This document shows, piece after piece, positions 17,265-26,696 of a stretch of 47,108 bases of DNA (position 1 is its first letter; each line of letters opens with the position of its first letter). The notes beneath the pieces were generated by a model. It made no database searches. It was not told the DNA's origin and was given only the letters and a program-made list of their open reading frames with translations. The position numbers and the translations under genes were made by a program. The stretch spans positions 1-47,108 of the forward strand of contig CAZETK010000024.1 in NCBI GenBank assembly GCA_964515195.1. The letters run 5' to 3'. The DNA comes from Ga0074139 sp964515195 (GTDB lineage: Bacteria > Bdellovibrionota > Bdellovibrionia > Bdellovibrionales > Bdellovibrionaceae).

Positions 17265-18120
17265 GTCCAAAGTTTTGGCCTTGACCACAACCTTAATTCT
17301 TTCATTGGTTCTGTTTTTATTCGGGCTGATGTTCACCCTTGTAAAATCGGCCCACCGGGCGACTTTGGATTCCCAGAAGAATATTAAGCTGGAAGTTTTT
17401 TTTAATGAAAACATTCAGTCCGAGGATGAGCTGGCTTGGGTGAACAGTCTTCAATCCAAGCCCGAAATCTTGCGAACTCATATTATCAATAAAGATCAAG
17501 CCCAGGTGGACTTTAAAAATCTGATGAAAAATGAGTGGGGAAGTTTGGTGGAAGAGGCCTCTCTTGTCGGACAGCTGCCGGCTTCTTTAATTGTAGAGTT
17601 TCAAAGCGATATCTCGTCCAAGACCCGACAGATTTTAGCCTCTGAGATTACAAAAACGGCGGCACAGTTTGCCGCCTATGACGGATCCGTCTTTCAAAAA
17701 GATTGGGCCCAATGGTTTACGGACTATTCCGCCATGGCCAAGAATTTTTCTATAGTTTTAGGATGTGTGATCTTCTGCATACTTTATTTGATCATTTCAA
17801 ATTTGATTCGGTCCCAAGTTTTTCATAAGGCCGATGAAATTGAAATTAGATCGTTTTTGGGTGCTACCAAATGGCAAATCCAGAAGCCTTTCATTGCAAA
17901 GTCTGCCGCCCTAGGGTTGGTTTCGACCTTGATGTCCTTCGGGGCGTTGTTTTACTTTGTTAACTTGATGAAGAAGCGTTTTTTAGCCCAATCTCAACTT
18001 TTTTCGGCTGACCTTATCGTGCTGCCTAATTTGGGCGAAGCTTTAGTTTTGGGTCTGCTTGTTGTCGTCATCGCCTGCTGGGCAGCCAGGTCCTGCGTCA
18101 ATGACAGGCTTCCATTATGA
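17251..18120 (+). CDS. ftsX: FtsX, cell-division permease subunit
   Basis: 289 residues. A first membrane helix (about 8-30, LALTTTLILSLVLFLFGLM) is followed by an extracytoplasmic loop of about 130 residues (about 35-165) that in FtsX contacts the hydrolase activator. Three further helices lie near 170, 217 and 260, giving the 4-TM FtsX topology. The DEIEIRSFLGAT segment before the third helix is family-typical. It starts inside ftsE and ends in ATGA overlap with the EnvC-like gene. Confidence 0.9.
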   Translation: MAEHKSKVLALTTTLILSLVLFLFGLMFTLVKSAHRATLDSQKNIKLEVFFNENIQSEDELAWVNSLQSKPEILRTHIINKDQAQVDFKNLMKNEWGSLVEEASLVGQLPASLIVEFQSDISSKTRQILASEITKTAAQFAAYDGSVFQKDWAQWFTDYSAMAKNFSIVLGCVIFCILYLIISNLIRSQVFHKADEIEIRSFLGATKWQIQKPFIAKSAALGLVSTLMSFGALFYFVNLMKKRFLAQSQLFSADLIVLPNLGEALVLGLLVVVIACWAARSCVNDRLPL

Positions 18121-19097
18121 AGTTTGTAGGAGTTGTTTTGTTAATGGGCTTCAGTGCGTGGGCGGACGGGGGAGTTCGTGAAAAGTTAGCTGAACTCCAC
18201 AAGTTACGAACCGAAATCCGTAGCGTTGTCTTTGAAAAGTCACGTCTTCAAGATGAGCTGGCAAGGGTTCAAATTGAAATGGACAAGCAAAACGAACGTA
18301 TTCAGCAGCTAAAATTTGACCAGCAAGAGTTAAAAGCGAAAATTCTATCCCGGGCCCGAGGGCTTTATAAACTTCATCGCTTACAACCCCAAGGCTCGGT
18401 TTTGCAGCTTTTGGGTTCTCATGATTTTTTAAAGAAGTCATTCTATCTGCAGTATTTGAATCAGCAGGATAAAAGGCTGGTAACAGAGTTCGCAGAAAAG
18501 AACAAAAGCCTTACAAAAGAGCAGGCCCAGTATCGAAGACGCGCCCAGTATTATAAAAAGATGGCGTCCAAAGTGAAGACTCGGCACTTCGATCTTCTGG
18601 CCCAAGAAAAAGATCAACGCCGACTGATCGAAACGATACGCCAGCAAATGAATCCGCATCAGGCTCCCCAATCAGGGCAAACATTTTTCTCTGAACTTCG
18701 CGGGCAATTGCCTAGACCTCTTGAAGGCGTGGCTCGCAATCATTTTGGTTTGAAGCGAGATGCGCGAACGGATCTTGCGACGGTCAATACGGGTCTATAC
18801 CTGATCGCGCAGGAAGGGACTGAAATACGAAGTGTTGCAGCTGGCGAAGTGGTTTTTCTTGAGGAGATTGCGGGGTGGGGCCTTACGCTGATACTGGACC
18901 ACGGAGAGCACTATTACACGGTTTACTCTCATATTAAGGACCCAAGCGTTCGGCTAGGAGAAAAGGTTATCGGCAATCAAATATTGGCGGTGCTGGGCCG
19001 CCCACCTTACGATAATACGCAGGCGCTTTATTTTGAAATTCGGCATTTTTCCGAGCCGCAGGATCCAAGGGAATGGATTGAAAGGGGTACGTTTTGA
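18117..19097 (+). CDS. envC: EnvC-like murein hydrolase activator (degenerate LytM/M23 domain)
   Basis: 326 residues. The N-terminus is a short signal peptide (MKFVGVVLLMGFSAWA). Residues 20-185 form a long coiled coil that in EnvC docks onto FtsX. The C-terminal LytM domain (about 205-320) keeps the fold (GLYLIAQEGTEIRSVAAGEVVF, YTVYSHI, LYFEIRH). However, the catalytic H-x-H of active M23 peptidases reads L-Y-F and the usual zinc-binding H...D pair is not convincing. It is therefore probably an activator of amidases, not an enzyme, as for E. coli EnvC. ATGA overlap with ftsX supports a single FtsEX-EnvC machine. Confidence 0.88.
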   Translation: MKFVGVVLLMGFSAWADGGVREKLAELHKLRTEIRSVVFEKSRLQDELARVQIEMDKQNERIQQLKFDQQELKAKILSRARGLYKLHRLQPQGSVLQLLGSHDFLKKSFYLQYLNQQDKRLVTEFAEKNKSLTKEQAQYRRRAQYYKKMASKVKTRHFDLLAQEKDQRRLIETIRQQMNPHQAPQSGQTFFSELRGQLPRPLEGVARNHFGLKRDARTDLATVNTGLYLIAQEGTEIRSVAAGEVVFLEEIAGWGLTLILDHGEHYYTVYSHIKDPSVRLGEKVIGNQILAVLGRPPYDNTQALYFEIRHFSEPQDPREWIERGTF

Positions 19098-20461
19098 ACA
19101 AGCAACCTAAAAGATGGAAGAAGTTAAGAGCTTTATTACTGTTGGCGATAGGATTGTTCACGATGGCTCAAATCAGCTTTATCAAATCGAGCTGGGCTCA
19201 AGATCGTTACTCTGATTTGCAAAATTTTTCGAAAGTGCTCAACCTGATTCAGCAGTACTACGTCGAAGATGTGGATACACGTAAGCTGATTTATGGAGCC
19301 ATTAAAGGAATGCTTCGTGAGCTAGATCCTCATACGAACTTTATGACTCCGGATATGTTTAAAGAATTTGAAAAAGAAACGAGCGGAGAGTTTGGCGGTT
19401 TAGGAATCGAGATTCTTATCCAAAACGGAATTTTAACTGTGATTTCTCCGATTGAGGACACGCCTGCCTACAAAGCGGGCGTAAAACCTGGGGATAAAAT
19501 TGTGGCTATCGATAATAATTCCACGAAAGGGATGAGCTGGGCCGAGGCTTCTCAATTGTTACGTGGTAAAAAGGGTCAAAAAGTAACTTTAAAAATTATC
19601 CGTGAAGGATCTGAGGACCCAGTGGATATCGAAATCGTTCGGGGCAACGTCAAGATTCAATCTGTTAAGTACACAGATCTCGAAGATGGATACGCTTATG
19701 TGAAAATCACAAGCTTTATTGAAAATACAGCTAACGACCTTTCTAAATTCGTCAACGCCCATATTAAGAAGAATAAAAAAATAGAAGGACTGCTGATTGA
19801 CCTTCGCAAAAATCCCGGTGGGCTTTTGGACCAAGCTGTGAAAGTCAGCGATATGTTTCTAAAAGAAGGTCAAATCGTCAGCACCATGGGCCGCCAGAAA
19901 AAGGATAAGGAAATTATCTCGGCCACTAAGCAGGGTAAACTAACAGATTTTCCCATCGTTATCCTTGTTGATGAATACTCGGCCAGTGCCAGTGAAATCG
20001 TTGCGGGCGCTTTGCAGGATAACAAGAGAGCCGTCATTGTGGGTGAAAAAACATTCGGAAAAGGCTCGGTTCAGTCAGTCGTAAAGTTACAGGATGGAAG
20101 TGGATTAAAACTAACAGTGGCCCGTTACTACACACCGAAAGGCGTTAGCATTCAGGCTGAGGGCATTACACCGGACATTGAAATTGAAGAAATTGATGGC
20201 GAAGTTTTTGCCAAGGCTATCGTCAAAGACCGGGGCAAGCGCGAGAAAGATCTCCAGGGCCATTTAAAAGGCGATAAAGAGAAAGCGAATGAGAAAAAGC
20301 AAAAAACTAAAATGGACTCATCGGTGGCTTGGTGGAAAGACTATGGCTCTAAACAAAAAGAAGCGACCGCTAAGGAAAAGCTTTTCCGCAAAGATTATCA
20401 AGCCTATCAGGCCTATAATTACTTAAAGTCGTGGAAGACACTTCGTTCCATAAGTCATTGA
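19094..20461 (+). CDS. ctpA: CtpA, carboxy-terminal processing protease (S41)
   Basis: 455 residues starting with TTG at 19094 (TTGA overlap with the EnvC-like stop, AAGGGG ribosome site eight bases earlier). A signal-anchor lies at about 10-32. The PDZ domain (about 90-175: GGLGIEI, SPIEDTPAYKAGVKPGDKIVAID) precedes the S41 core. The SASASE block holds the catalytic serine, and GEKTFGKGSVQ the lysine. The C-terminal 80 residues are highly charged. It cleaves periplasmic proteins at their C-termini. Placement after envC suggests control of cell-wall hydrolases, which is inference. Confidence 0.93.
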   Translation: MNKQPKRWKKLRALLLLAIGLFTMAQISFIKSSWAQDRYSDLQNFSKVLNLIQQYYVEDVDTRKLIYGAIKGMLRELDPHTNFMTPDMFKEFEKETSGEFGGLGIEILIQNGILTVISPIEDTPAYKAGVKPGDKIVAIDNNSTKGMSWAEASQLLRGKKGQKVTLKIIREGSEDPVDIEIVRGNVKIQSVKYTDLEDGYAYVKITSFIENTANDLSKFVNAHIKKNKKIEGLLIDLRKNPGGLLDQAVKVSDMFLKEGQIVSTMGRQKKDKEIISATKQGKLTDFPIVILVDEYSASASEIVAGALQDNKRAVIVGEKTFGKGSVQSVVKLQDGSGLKLTVARYYTPKGVSIQAEGITPDIEIEEIDGEVFAKAIVKDRGKREKDLQGHLKGDKEKANEKKQKTKMDSSVAWWKDYGSKQKEATAKEKLFRKDYQAYQAYNYLKSWKTLRSISH

Positions 20462-20502
20462 TCCATTTGCCTAGCGTCCGAAGTGTCTACTAGGCTTGGG
20501 TC

Positions 20503-21060
20503 ATGCGATTTTTGCATCCACTGATCGGCATCCTGTCGCTTGTAATGGCATCGGCTTCTTTTGCGGGATTTACCCGTGGCTCAAGCTTTCAATTTGTTGA
20601 TCTTGAAGGGGAGCTGACAGTTTATTGCGGGCGCTTCGTTGAAAGACTGACTTGTCGTGATACCTTCATGGAGCCGTGGCCCTACGATATGTTTATGGGG
20701 CCTAAAATTTCTCAAGCTAAGTCCATCGAATTAAGGGCCTATGTCGGAAATCAAGCGCAAGTGGCCGTAGCCGATTACAACGGAGATACCGGACGGTCCT
20801 CTGAAATAAACCTGGGAGTCTACTCACTTTTTCAAAAGCCCTTATTAAGGGTCGGCACCAACCGAATCGAGTACAGGCTTTACAACAATCGCGATGAGAC
20901 CATAAATCAAGGCAGCTTTAATGTGGCTGTCAGCCGGCTTCCATCAAGGCGCTGCCAGGATCGAGAGGTCCATCTTCCCAGTGCCCAGGACTGTTCTTAC
21001 ACCTACACAATTTGTCAGCAGTATTTCAAAACCATGAACTACTGCCGAGCAGGCAGGTAG
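20503..21060 (+). CDS. Secreted Cys-containing protein of unknown function
   Basis: 185 residues with a clear signal peptide (cut near SASFA|GF, about 21). The mature part is beta-rich (YNGDTGRSSEINLGVYSLF and similar). It has six or seven cysteines, including a C-terminal cluster (CQDREVHL...CSYTYTICQQ...NYC) likely to form disulfides. No family is recognised. It follows ctpA by 41 bases and is closed by a hairpin terminator. Confidence 0.7.
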   Translation: MRFLHPLIGILSLVMASASFAGFTRGSSFQFVDLEGELTVYCGRFVERLTCRDTFMEPWPYDMFMGPKISQAKSIELRAYVGNQAQVAVADYNGDTGRSSEINLGVYSLFQKPLLRVGTNRIEYRLYNNRDETINQGSFNVAVSRLPSRRCQDREVHLPSAQDCSYTYTICQQYFKTMNYCRAGR

Positions 21061-21075
21061 CGCTTAAGCGGAAGC

Positions 21076-21130
21076 ACCAGCCGGCCGCACCTAGCCGGCC
21101 GCACCCCCGGCGGCCTGGTATCAGTTTTTT
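21076..21130 (+). terminator. Probable Rho-independent terminator with internal 13-base direct repeat
   Basis: ACCAG/CTGGT plus GCCGC/GCGGC pair (21076-21088 with 21110-21119, three-base bulge) and are followed by a run of seven T from 21125. Inside, AGCCGGCCGCACC occurs twice (21079-21091 and 21093-21105). It closes the ftsEX-ctpA side against convergent tig. Confidence 0.6.
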
Positions 21131-22413
21131 TAAACTTCTTTTATGTTTGCACTTTTAGTGAGGAAGTCGACGACCTTTTCTTCTGTAACAGAGTAGGTCA
21201 GGCGGCTTAGCTGTTCAGGTTTCGCGTAGAATTCTTTAATTCTCTCTAGCTCGATACCAGTTTGCTTTGCATATTCGTCGAGCTTCGCGTCCACATCTTC
21301 TGGCTTGCAGACAAGGTCGTGCTTGTGAGCGATGGCATCAATCAAAAAGCTGCTTTGGATGGTCTCTTTTGCCATGGCGGCGAAATCCGCATCCCACTTC
21401 TGGGTGTATTCGGCAAAGTCTGATTCTGACATTCCTTGATTTTGCATTCTGGATTTAAAGTCTTCTTTCAAGGCCTCTTTTTGTTCTTCCATAAGGCGAC
21501 GAGGAACATCAAACGGATTTTCTTCAACCAATTTTTTAATCAGGTTTTTGCGAAACTCTTCATCCGATTTCTTCTGCTCGGTCTGCATAAGATCTTTTTT
21601 AATAGTCTCACGTAAAGCTGCCAGGTCCTGATCGCCCCCGATAGACTTGATGAACTCGTCATTCAGCTCGGGTAAGGTTTTCTTTTTTAATCCCTGCAAT
21701 GTGACTTTAAACTCAACGGGCTTCCCGGCTAAATCGGCAGAATGATAAGGGTCGGGGAATTTCAGATTCAGGGTCTTTTGCGCTCCGATCTTCATTCCGA
21801 CAACGCCGTCTTCAAAGCCTTCGATGAATTGTTTGGCACCCAGCTCTAGCTGGTGGTTGGTGCCCGTTCCGCCCTCAAGGACCTTTCCGTCCACAGAGCC
21901 TTCAAAGTCGATGATCGCGACATCACCCATTTGTGCTGGTCGGTCCTCTAAAACATCAACAAAGGTCGCGCGTGAGGTTCGAAGGTTTTCAAGAACCTCA
22001 TCCACCTTTTTTTCTTCAAATTTTACAGCGGGTCTTTCGACTTCAAGACCTTCATACTTTTTCAAAGTCACTTCGGGGCGCACATCAAAAGCCGCGGTAA
22101 ATTTAAAATCAGCGCCTTCTTGTGGATCTTGGAATTCAAACTCAGGATTGCCAATGGGCTCGAGCTTGTGGGCTGACAGGGCCTCAGCGTAATTGCTCTG
22201 GATCAAGTCTTGGACAACATCCATTTTAATTCGATCAGAATAAAGCGTGCGGATGGTGGCGATGGGTGCCTTGCCTTTTCGAAAACCCTTAAGCTGCACA
22301 TTTTTCTGAATATTGGAAAAATGCTTCTGGAAAGTGGTTTGAACTTCGTCGGCCGGAATTTCGACATGAAGACGACGTTCCAAGTTCGAAAGGCTTTCTA
22401 CGCTTGATTTCAT
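21130..22413 (-). CDS. tig: Trigger factor, ribosome-bound chaperone
   Basis: 427 residues. The ribosome-binding N-domain has the signature GFRKGKAP (about 43-50). An FKBP-like prolyl isomerase domain follows (about 150-240: GDVAIIDFEGSVDGK, GFEDGVVGMKIG), then the helical C-domain. It binds nascent chains at the exit tunnel. It is separated from clpP-clpX-lon by about 6.6 kb here, whereas many bacteria keep them adjacent. It is divergent from the ArsA-like pair. Confidence 0.95.
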   Translation of the reverse strand: MKSSVESLSNLERRLHVEIPADEVQTTFQKHFSNIQKNVQLKGFRKGKAPIATIRTLYSDRIKMDVVQDLIQSNYAEALSAHKLEPIGNPEFEFQDPQEGADFKFTAAFDVRPEVTLKKYEGLEVERPAVKFEEKKVDEVLENLRTSRATFVDVLEDRPAQMGDVAIIDFEGSVDGKVLEGGTGTNHQLELGAKQFIEGFEDGVVGMKIGAQKTLNLKFPDPYHSADLAGKPVEFKVTLQGLKKKTLPELNDEFIKSIGGDQDLAALRETIKKDLMQTEQKKSDEEFRKNLIKKLVEENPFDVPRRLMEEQKEALKEDFKSRMQNQGMSESDFAEYTQKWDADFAAMAKETIQSSFLIDAIAHKHDLVCKPEDVDAKLDEYAKQTGIELERIKEFYAKPEQLSRLTYSVTEEKVVDFLTKSANIKEV

Positions 22414-22498
22414 GAATTTCTCCTGAGAATTGATGACTTGATTGAATCCTTAAAATGCTGTGGGATACTAGGTAAACCCCTCTCAAAAGGCAAGAAAA

Positions 22499-23371
22499 TT
22501 GACGCGCAAAATTAAAAGCCCTCTGAAAGAAATACACTTTGTGACTGGCAAGGGTGGCGTTGGTAAATCCACATTTGCGTTGATATTAGCTCATGAATTT
22601 TCTCGAAAAGGGCATAAGACCCTTCTGACGGAGATTGGGGACCGCAGCTTCTACAGCTACTTCCTGGGTTTACCAGTTCACTACAATCCTCAACTTCTGG
22701 CTGAAAATTTGGAGATTGCTCATTGGTCGGCGTCGGAGTGCTTGCGAAGCTATGCCCTTTCATTGTTGAAAGTGGAAGCCCTTTATAGGCTGTTTTTTCA
22801 AAATCCGGTCAGCCGCAGCTTGATTCAGGTGGCACCCTCGCTATCTGAGCTGGCTGTCATGGGGCAGATCACAAGCGCCCCCCGGCAGCACGGTCCCTAT
22901 GCCGATCATGAAATTCTCGTGGTGGACTCTTATGCAACAGGGCATTTCCTGAACTTATTAAGAGCCCCGAGCGCCATGGGTGAAACTATACAGTTTGGCC
23001 CTATGGGCGAACAAAGCCGTGAGATGGATGAAATTTTGAGGGACACAAGTCTTTGTCATCTTCATATTGTGACGACAGCCGAGGAGCTTCCCATTACGGA
23101 AACGGATGAGTTGCAGGCCCAATTGAAAGCCGAATTTGGTTGGGTTCCGAATGTGGTATTGAATCGATACTTAGAAACCACCCTAAAGCCGAAACACTTT
23201 TCATCATCAGAGGATCAGATCGCACTTTTGATTTTGCGAGATCGACTGGTTCAACAAGAATGGGCCCTTCATGAAATCCGAAAGTACGCAAAAGATGTCA
23301 GAACAATTCCTTTGGTAGAATCTGTTAAGAACGAAGAAGAACTTCTTTCGTTGATCGAGGGGTTGTCATGA
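22499..23371 (+). CDS. ArsA/Get3-like ATPase (first of a pair)
   Basis: 290 residues from a TTG at 22499 with AAAGG upstream. A deviant Walker A, GKGGVGKST (about 17-25), and a VDSYATGH block (about 141) match the SRP/MinD-class ArsA family, where D-x-x-x-TGH is typical. No membrane segment or cysteine metal site is seen. In this class, ATP-driven dimer change moves a client protein or ion, but the bacterial paired forms have no assigned client that I can name. The stop overlaps the next ATG (ATGA), so the pair is probably made in equal amounts. Confidence 0.82.
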   Translation: MTRKIKSPLKEIHFVTGKGGVGKSTFALILAHEFSRKGHKTLLTEIGDRSFYSYFLGLPVHYNPQLLAENLEIAHWSASECLRSYALSLLKVEALYRLFFQNPVSRSLIQVAPSLSELAVMGQITSAPRQHGPYADHEILVVDSYATGHFLNLLRAPSAMGETIQFGPMGEQSREMDEILRDTSLCHLHIVTTAEELPITETDELQAQLKAEFGWVPNVVLNRYLETTLKPKHFSSSEDQIALLILRDRLVQQEWALHEIRKYAKDVRTIPLVESVKNEEELLSLIEGLS

Positions 23372-24423
23372 GCCAACAAGCTCGCGTTTTTATCCAAATG
23401 GGTCCCGGAGGTGTGGGAAAAACCACTGTATCGGCTGCTTTCGGCCTTATGTGGGCCCGGCAGGGCTACAAAGTTTTAGTCATGACCATCGACCCTTCGA
23501 AGCGCTTGGCTCAGGCATTAGGAATTGAGGGACAACGAGGAGTCACACGAGTCCCGACAAGCGCGGGTAAAGGTGAACTCTACGCGATGTTACTGGATCA
23601 TGGGATGATCTTCGACTCGTTCGTTCGCAGAGTGGCTGAAAAAAGGCCGGCGGCTGAAAAGCTTTTTCAGAACAAACTGTATCAAGCGCTTAAAACACGA
23701 CTACAAGGGACTCAAGATTTTACCGCCCTTATCGAGCTCTATGAGCAAGCCTACAAGGGTGAATACGACATCGTCATTTTGGATACGCCGCCAGCCCAGC
23801 ACGCGTGGCAATTTTTAGAAGCTCCGGAAAAACTTGCCAATTTATTCCAAGATAAAGTGGCAAAGTGGTTTCGTTGGATGGGGGGTAGCCCAGACTCGGA
23901 TTCTTTTTTTTCAAAAGTGCTTAATGTGGGAACACAGCAAGTTCTTAAGGCCTTAGAGCTACTGACGGGACGAGAGTTTGTTATTCAAATCGCGGATTTT
24001 TTCAGGGGAATACAAAGCTTTCAATCTCAGCTTTTTGAAAAAATCATCGCTTCAAGGGATATGTTGAAAAATCCCCGGACAGAGTTCACCTTAGTCACCA
24101 CTCAAGACGAATTAAAACTGAAAGAAAGCCTGGATTACGCCAAAGAAATGAAATCCCGGCGATACCATTTAAAAAGGATTTTAATAAACCGGGCATGGCC
24201 TGAAACCCAGGACCTTCATCTAGATTCCTATTCGTCAGAACAGCAAAAAGAAATTCGACGTCTGCTTCAGCTTTTTTCCGCTCATCAAGGCATGAGTCAA
24301 AAGCTTATGAAATCATGGCCATCGGGTGTGCAAGTCCTGAAAGTCTATGACACCTTAAAGTCGTCGAACGATTTGAAGAGACTCGAAGAGATGGCTGATG
24401 ATATGATCAAGGTCTTCCAATGA
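23368..24423 (+). CDS. ArsA/Get3-like ATPase (second of a pair)
   Basis: 351 residues. Walker A is GPGGVGKTT (about 12-20), followed by VLVMTIDPSKRLAQALG (switch with DPS, family-typical) and DIVILDTPPAQHAWQFL (about 130-146, the DTPP..H block). It is longer than its partner and closer to canonical ArsA. The tandem suggests a heterodimer resembling the two halves of ArsA split over two genes. No arsenite genes are nearby, so an arsenic role is unlikely. The stop overlaps the lipoprotein start (ATGA). Confidence 0.85.
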   Translation: MSQQARVFIQMGPGGVGKTTVSAAFGLMWARQGYKVLVMTIDPSKRLAQALGIEGQRGVTRVPTSAGKGELYAMLLDHGMIFDSFVRRVAEKRPAAEKLFQNKLYQALKTRLQGTQDFTALIELYEQAYKGEYDIVILDTPPAQHAWQFLEAPEKLANLFQDKVAKWFRWMGGSPDSDSFFSKVLNVGTQQVLKALELLTGREFVIQIADFFRGIQSFQSQLFEKIIASRDMLKNPRTEFTLVTTQDELKLKESLDYAKEMKSRRYHLKRILINRAWPETQDLHLDSYSSEQQKEIRRLLQLFSAHQGMSQKLMKSWPSGVQVLKVYDTLKSSNDLKRLEEMADDMIKVFQ

Positions 24424-25409
24424 AAACTTCGTTAAGAGCCATTGCCACTATTTTATTTTTGACCTTATCCGCCTGCCAAATTTTTAGGGGGCGGCTATCT
24501 CCGGGCACAGGAGAGTACTATCGCAACCTATGGAACGAATCACAGGAGCTGCTGCGCGCCCGAGACTTTCAGAGGGCCGAAGTCAAGCTGGATGAACTTT
24601 ATAAAGTAGCCGCCAGCACCGATCCTAAGCTATCGACTTTGGCGCTTTACGAACTGGCTTTATTAAACGAGAGCCATGGTCAGTGGGAACTGGCGTTAGT
24701 TCGGCTTAAAGAGTGCGAAAGGAAAAAAGAATATCTTCCTCTTGAGAAGGCAGAATTGGAATTACCGGCACACCTATCCGGACTCTACTCCACCTTGGGA
24801 GAGATGGGCATTGCCAACGAATATTTTCGAAAATCAGAATCAGCTTTTCAAACCTATGCGGCCCAAATTCGAATTGATAAGCAGCCGTCTTGGTGGGCGG
24901 AAACTTTCTACAAAATGGGGTATTTTCCCATTAATCATTTAACCGAAGACAATTGGATGCCTTTTGCCAAACGATTTGATTCGACCTCATTGTATCTTGT
25001 TCGGTCCATGGAAGTGGGGGATGCGGTCTGGTCCCAGCGGAGTTACAATCTGGCCAGTGGCTTTTTGAAAAGTTCTCTGGATCTCATGAATGTATTAGAG
25101 CCAGGCGACACCGAGAATTGGATTATTAAGACAACGGCCATTAAAGATAAAATGGTACAATTGGATGGAATTATTGAGACTCTTAAGCTTTGGAAACCTA
25201 TAAAACCTGAAAAATCCCATCTTATTTGGAGCTTTTACGAAATTGTCGATTTAACAGAAAAAGAACTGCAAAATCGATGGGCTTCACTTAGAGTAAACGC
25301 ACCCCCCAGTTTAGAGAGCTTGCGTCGTAATTCCTTTCGGCGCGAAGGATTAAAACTGGTTCCGGTTCCAGTGGGCGTTGACAAACGCAATTTAGACCCC
25401 AATCTGTAA
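24420..25409 (+). CDS. TPR-like lipoprotein
   Basis: 329 residues with a lipoprotein signal: hydrophobic run then LSAC, cysteine near 19. The next part is helical with TPR-like pairs (about 30-145: ARDFQRAEVKLDELY, ALYELALLNESHGQWELAL). The second half is rich in Trp and unassigned. Coupled by ATGA to the ArsA-like pair, it may be the envelope partner or client of those ATPases, which is inference from the operon. Confidence 0.7.
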   Translation: MKTSLRAIATILFLTLSACQIFRGRLSPGTGEYYRNLWNESQELLRARDFQRAEVKLDELYKVAASTDPKLSTLALYELALLNESHGQWELALVRLKECERKKEYLPLEKAELELPAHLSGLYSTLGEMGIANEYFRKSESAFQTYAAQIRIDKQPSWWAETFYKMGYFPINHLTEDNWMPFAKRFDSTSLYLVRSMEVGDAVWSQRSYNLASGFLKSSLDLMNVLEPGDTENWIIKTTAIKDKMVQLDGIIETLKLWKPIKPEKSHLIWSFYEIVDLTEKELQNRWASLRVNAPPSLESLRRNSFRREGLKLVPVPVGVDKRNLDPNL

Positions 25410-25414
25410 ATCCT

Positions 25415-26689
25415 ATGAGTGAAAATAAACTGCACGAACTTACCCTCGAAAACCAAGACGCCATTTTGAATTGGTTTTCCGATAAAACTAAGAATCTTCC
25501 CTATCCAATCTACTCCAGCTACGACCTCCGGGATTCTGGTTATAAGGTCACAAATGTTGATGCCAATATTTACCCGGCGGGGTTTAACAACATCTGTCCC
25601 ACGGATCAGGAAGTTTTGCCTAGCCTATTTAAAAAATACTTTGAAAAGCATTACCCTCTAATTCAAAAGATTCTCTTAATCACAGAAGAACACACTCAAA
25701 ACCCCTACTACTGGGATAATGTGGCGACAATTATGCGTGTCATTGAAGAGGCGGGATATGAAATCAAGGCTGCCTTTCCGAAAGCACTTGAGCAGCCCAT
25801 GATTCTGGAGTCCGCCCGGGGACATCGAGTGGAAGTCCATGGGGCCTATCATGACAGTCAAATCTGGAAAGCCTTCAATCCGGATCTATTGATCAGCAAC
25901 AACGACTTTTCTGAATCACGAGAAGACTGGGCGCGCGATATTATGAAACCGATGAATCCGCCGCGGGAAATGGGTTGGTATCAGAGAAAAAAATCTCGCT
26001 ACTTCAAGCATTACAACAACCTAGTTCAGGAATTTTCGAAGGTTTCCGGGATTGATCCTTTTTTGATGGGAATTGAAACTGAACTCTTTGAAGACTTTGA
26101 TATTAATAGCGAAGGCAGCCGCTCTGTCCTATCCGATCGTGTAAATGAATTTTTGCAGAAGCTTGCGGGAGTCTACAAAGATCGGGGTCTTGATCAAAAG
26201 CCCTATGCGTTTGTGAAGAACAATTCAGGAACCTACGGGTTGGCGGTTATGAAAGTGGATTCGGCATCAGAAATAAAAGAATGGACTTATAAGGCACGAA
26301 AAAAGATGAAGGCCGCTAAGGGCGGGCGAAATGTCCAAGAAGTGATCATTCAAGAAGGTGTGCCATCACGCTTTAAAGAAGATCAATCCACAGCCGAACC
26401 GGTCATTTATATGGTCGGCTGTGAACTCGGCGGGGGATTTTTACGAACCCACGCTGAAAAATCATCGACAGACAGTCTGAACAGCCCGGGTGCCGTTTAT
26501 AAGAAACTTTGTATGGCGGATTTGCACATCAAGCCCGAAATGTGTCCGATGGAGAATGTTTACGGGTGGTCAGCTAGACTTGGACTTTTGGCTATTGGCC
26601 TTGAGACGGAAGAGATGGGCGTCAATTATCAAGACTATATCAAGGCTCCTTGCGGGGGGCCTTTGAAAGCAAATAATTCCGAAATTTGA
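25415..26689 (+). CDS. gshA: Glutamate-cysteine ligase, GshA of the Acidithiobacillus-like type
   Basis: 424 residues. The N-terminus reads YDLRDSGYKVTNVDANIYPA followed by GFNNIC, a hallmark of the compact proteobacterial GshA family that is unrelated in sequence to E. coli GshA. The enzyme joins glutamate and cysteine, the first step of glutathione synthesis, using ATP. Residues near 255 (PYAFVKNNSGTYGLAVMKV) look like the ATP-grasp-type nucleotide region. It begins five bases after the lipoprotein stop, so it is in the same transcript. No gshB is in the window. Confidence 0.82.
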   Translation: MSENKLHELTLENQDAILNWFSDKTKNLPYPIYSSYDLRDSGYKVTNVDANIYPAGFNNICPTDQEVLPSLFKKYFEKHYPLIQKILLITEEHTQNPYYWDNVATIMRVIEEAGYEIKAAFPKALEQPMILESARGHRVEVHGAYHDSQIWKAFNPDLLISNNDFSESREDWARDIMKPMNPPREMGWYQRKKSRYFKHYNNLVQEFSKVSGIDPFLMGIETELFEDFDINSEGSRSVLSDRVNEFLQKLAGVYKDRGLDQKPYAFVKNNSGTYGLAVMKVDSASEIKEWTYKARKKMKAAKGGRNVQEVIIQEGVPSRFKEDQSTAEPVIYMVGCELGGGFLRTHAEKSSTDSLNSPGAVYKKLCMADLHIKPEMCPMENVYGWSARLGLLAIGLETEEMGVNYQDYIKAPCGGPLKANNSEI

Positions 26690-26696
26690 CTATCAA

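Noticed and set aside
22499..24423. Arsenite efflux role for the ArsA-like pair
   Set aside because: No arsB, arsC, arsD or arsR is nearby, and no cysteine metal site is visible in either protein.
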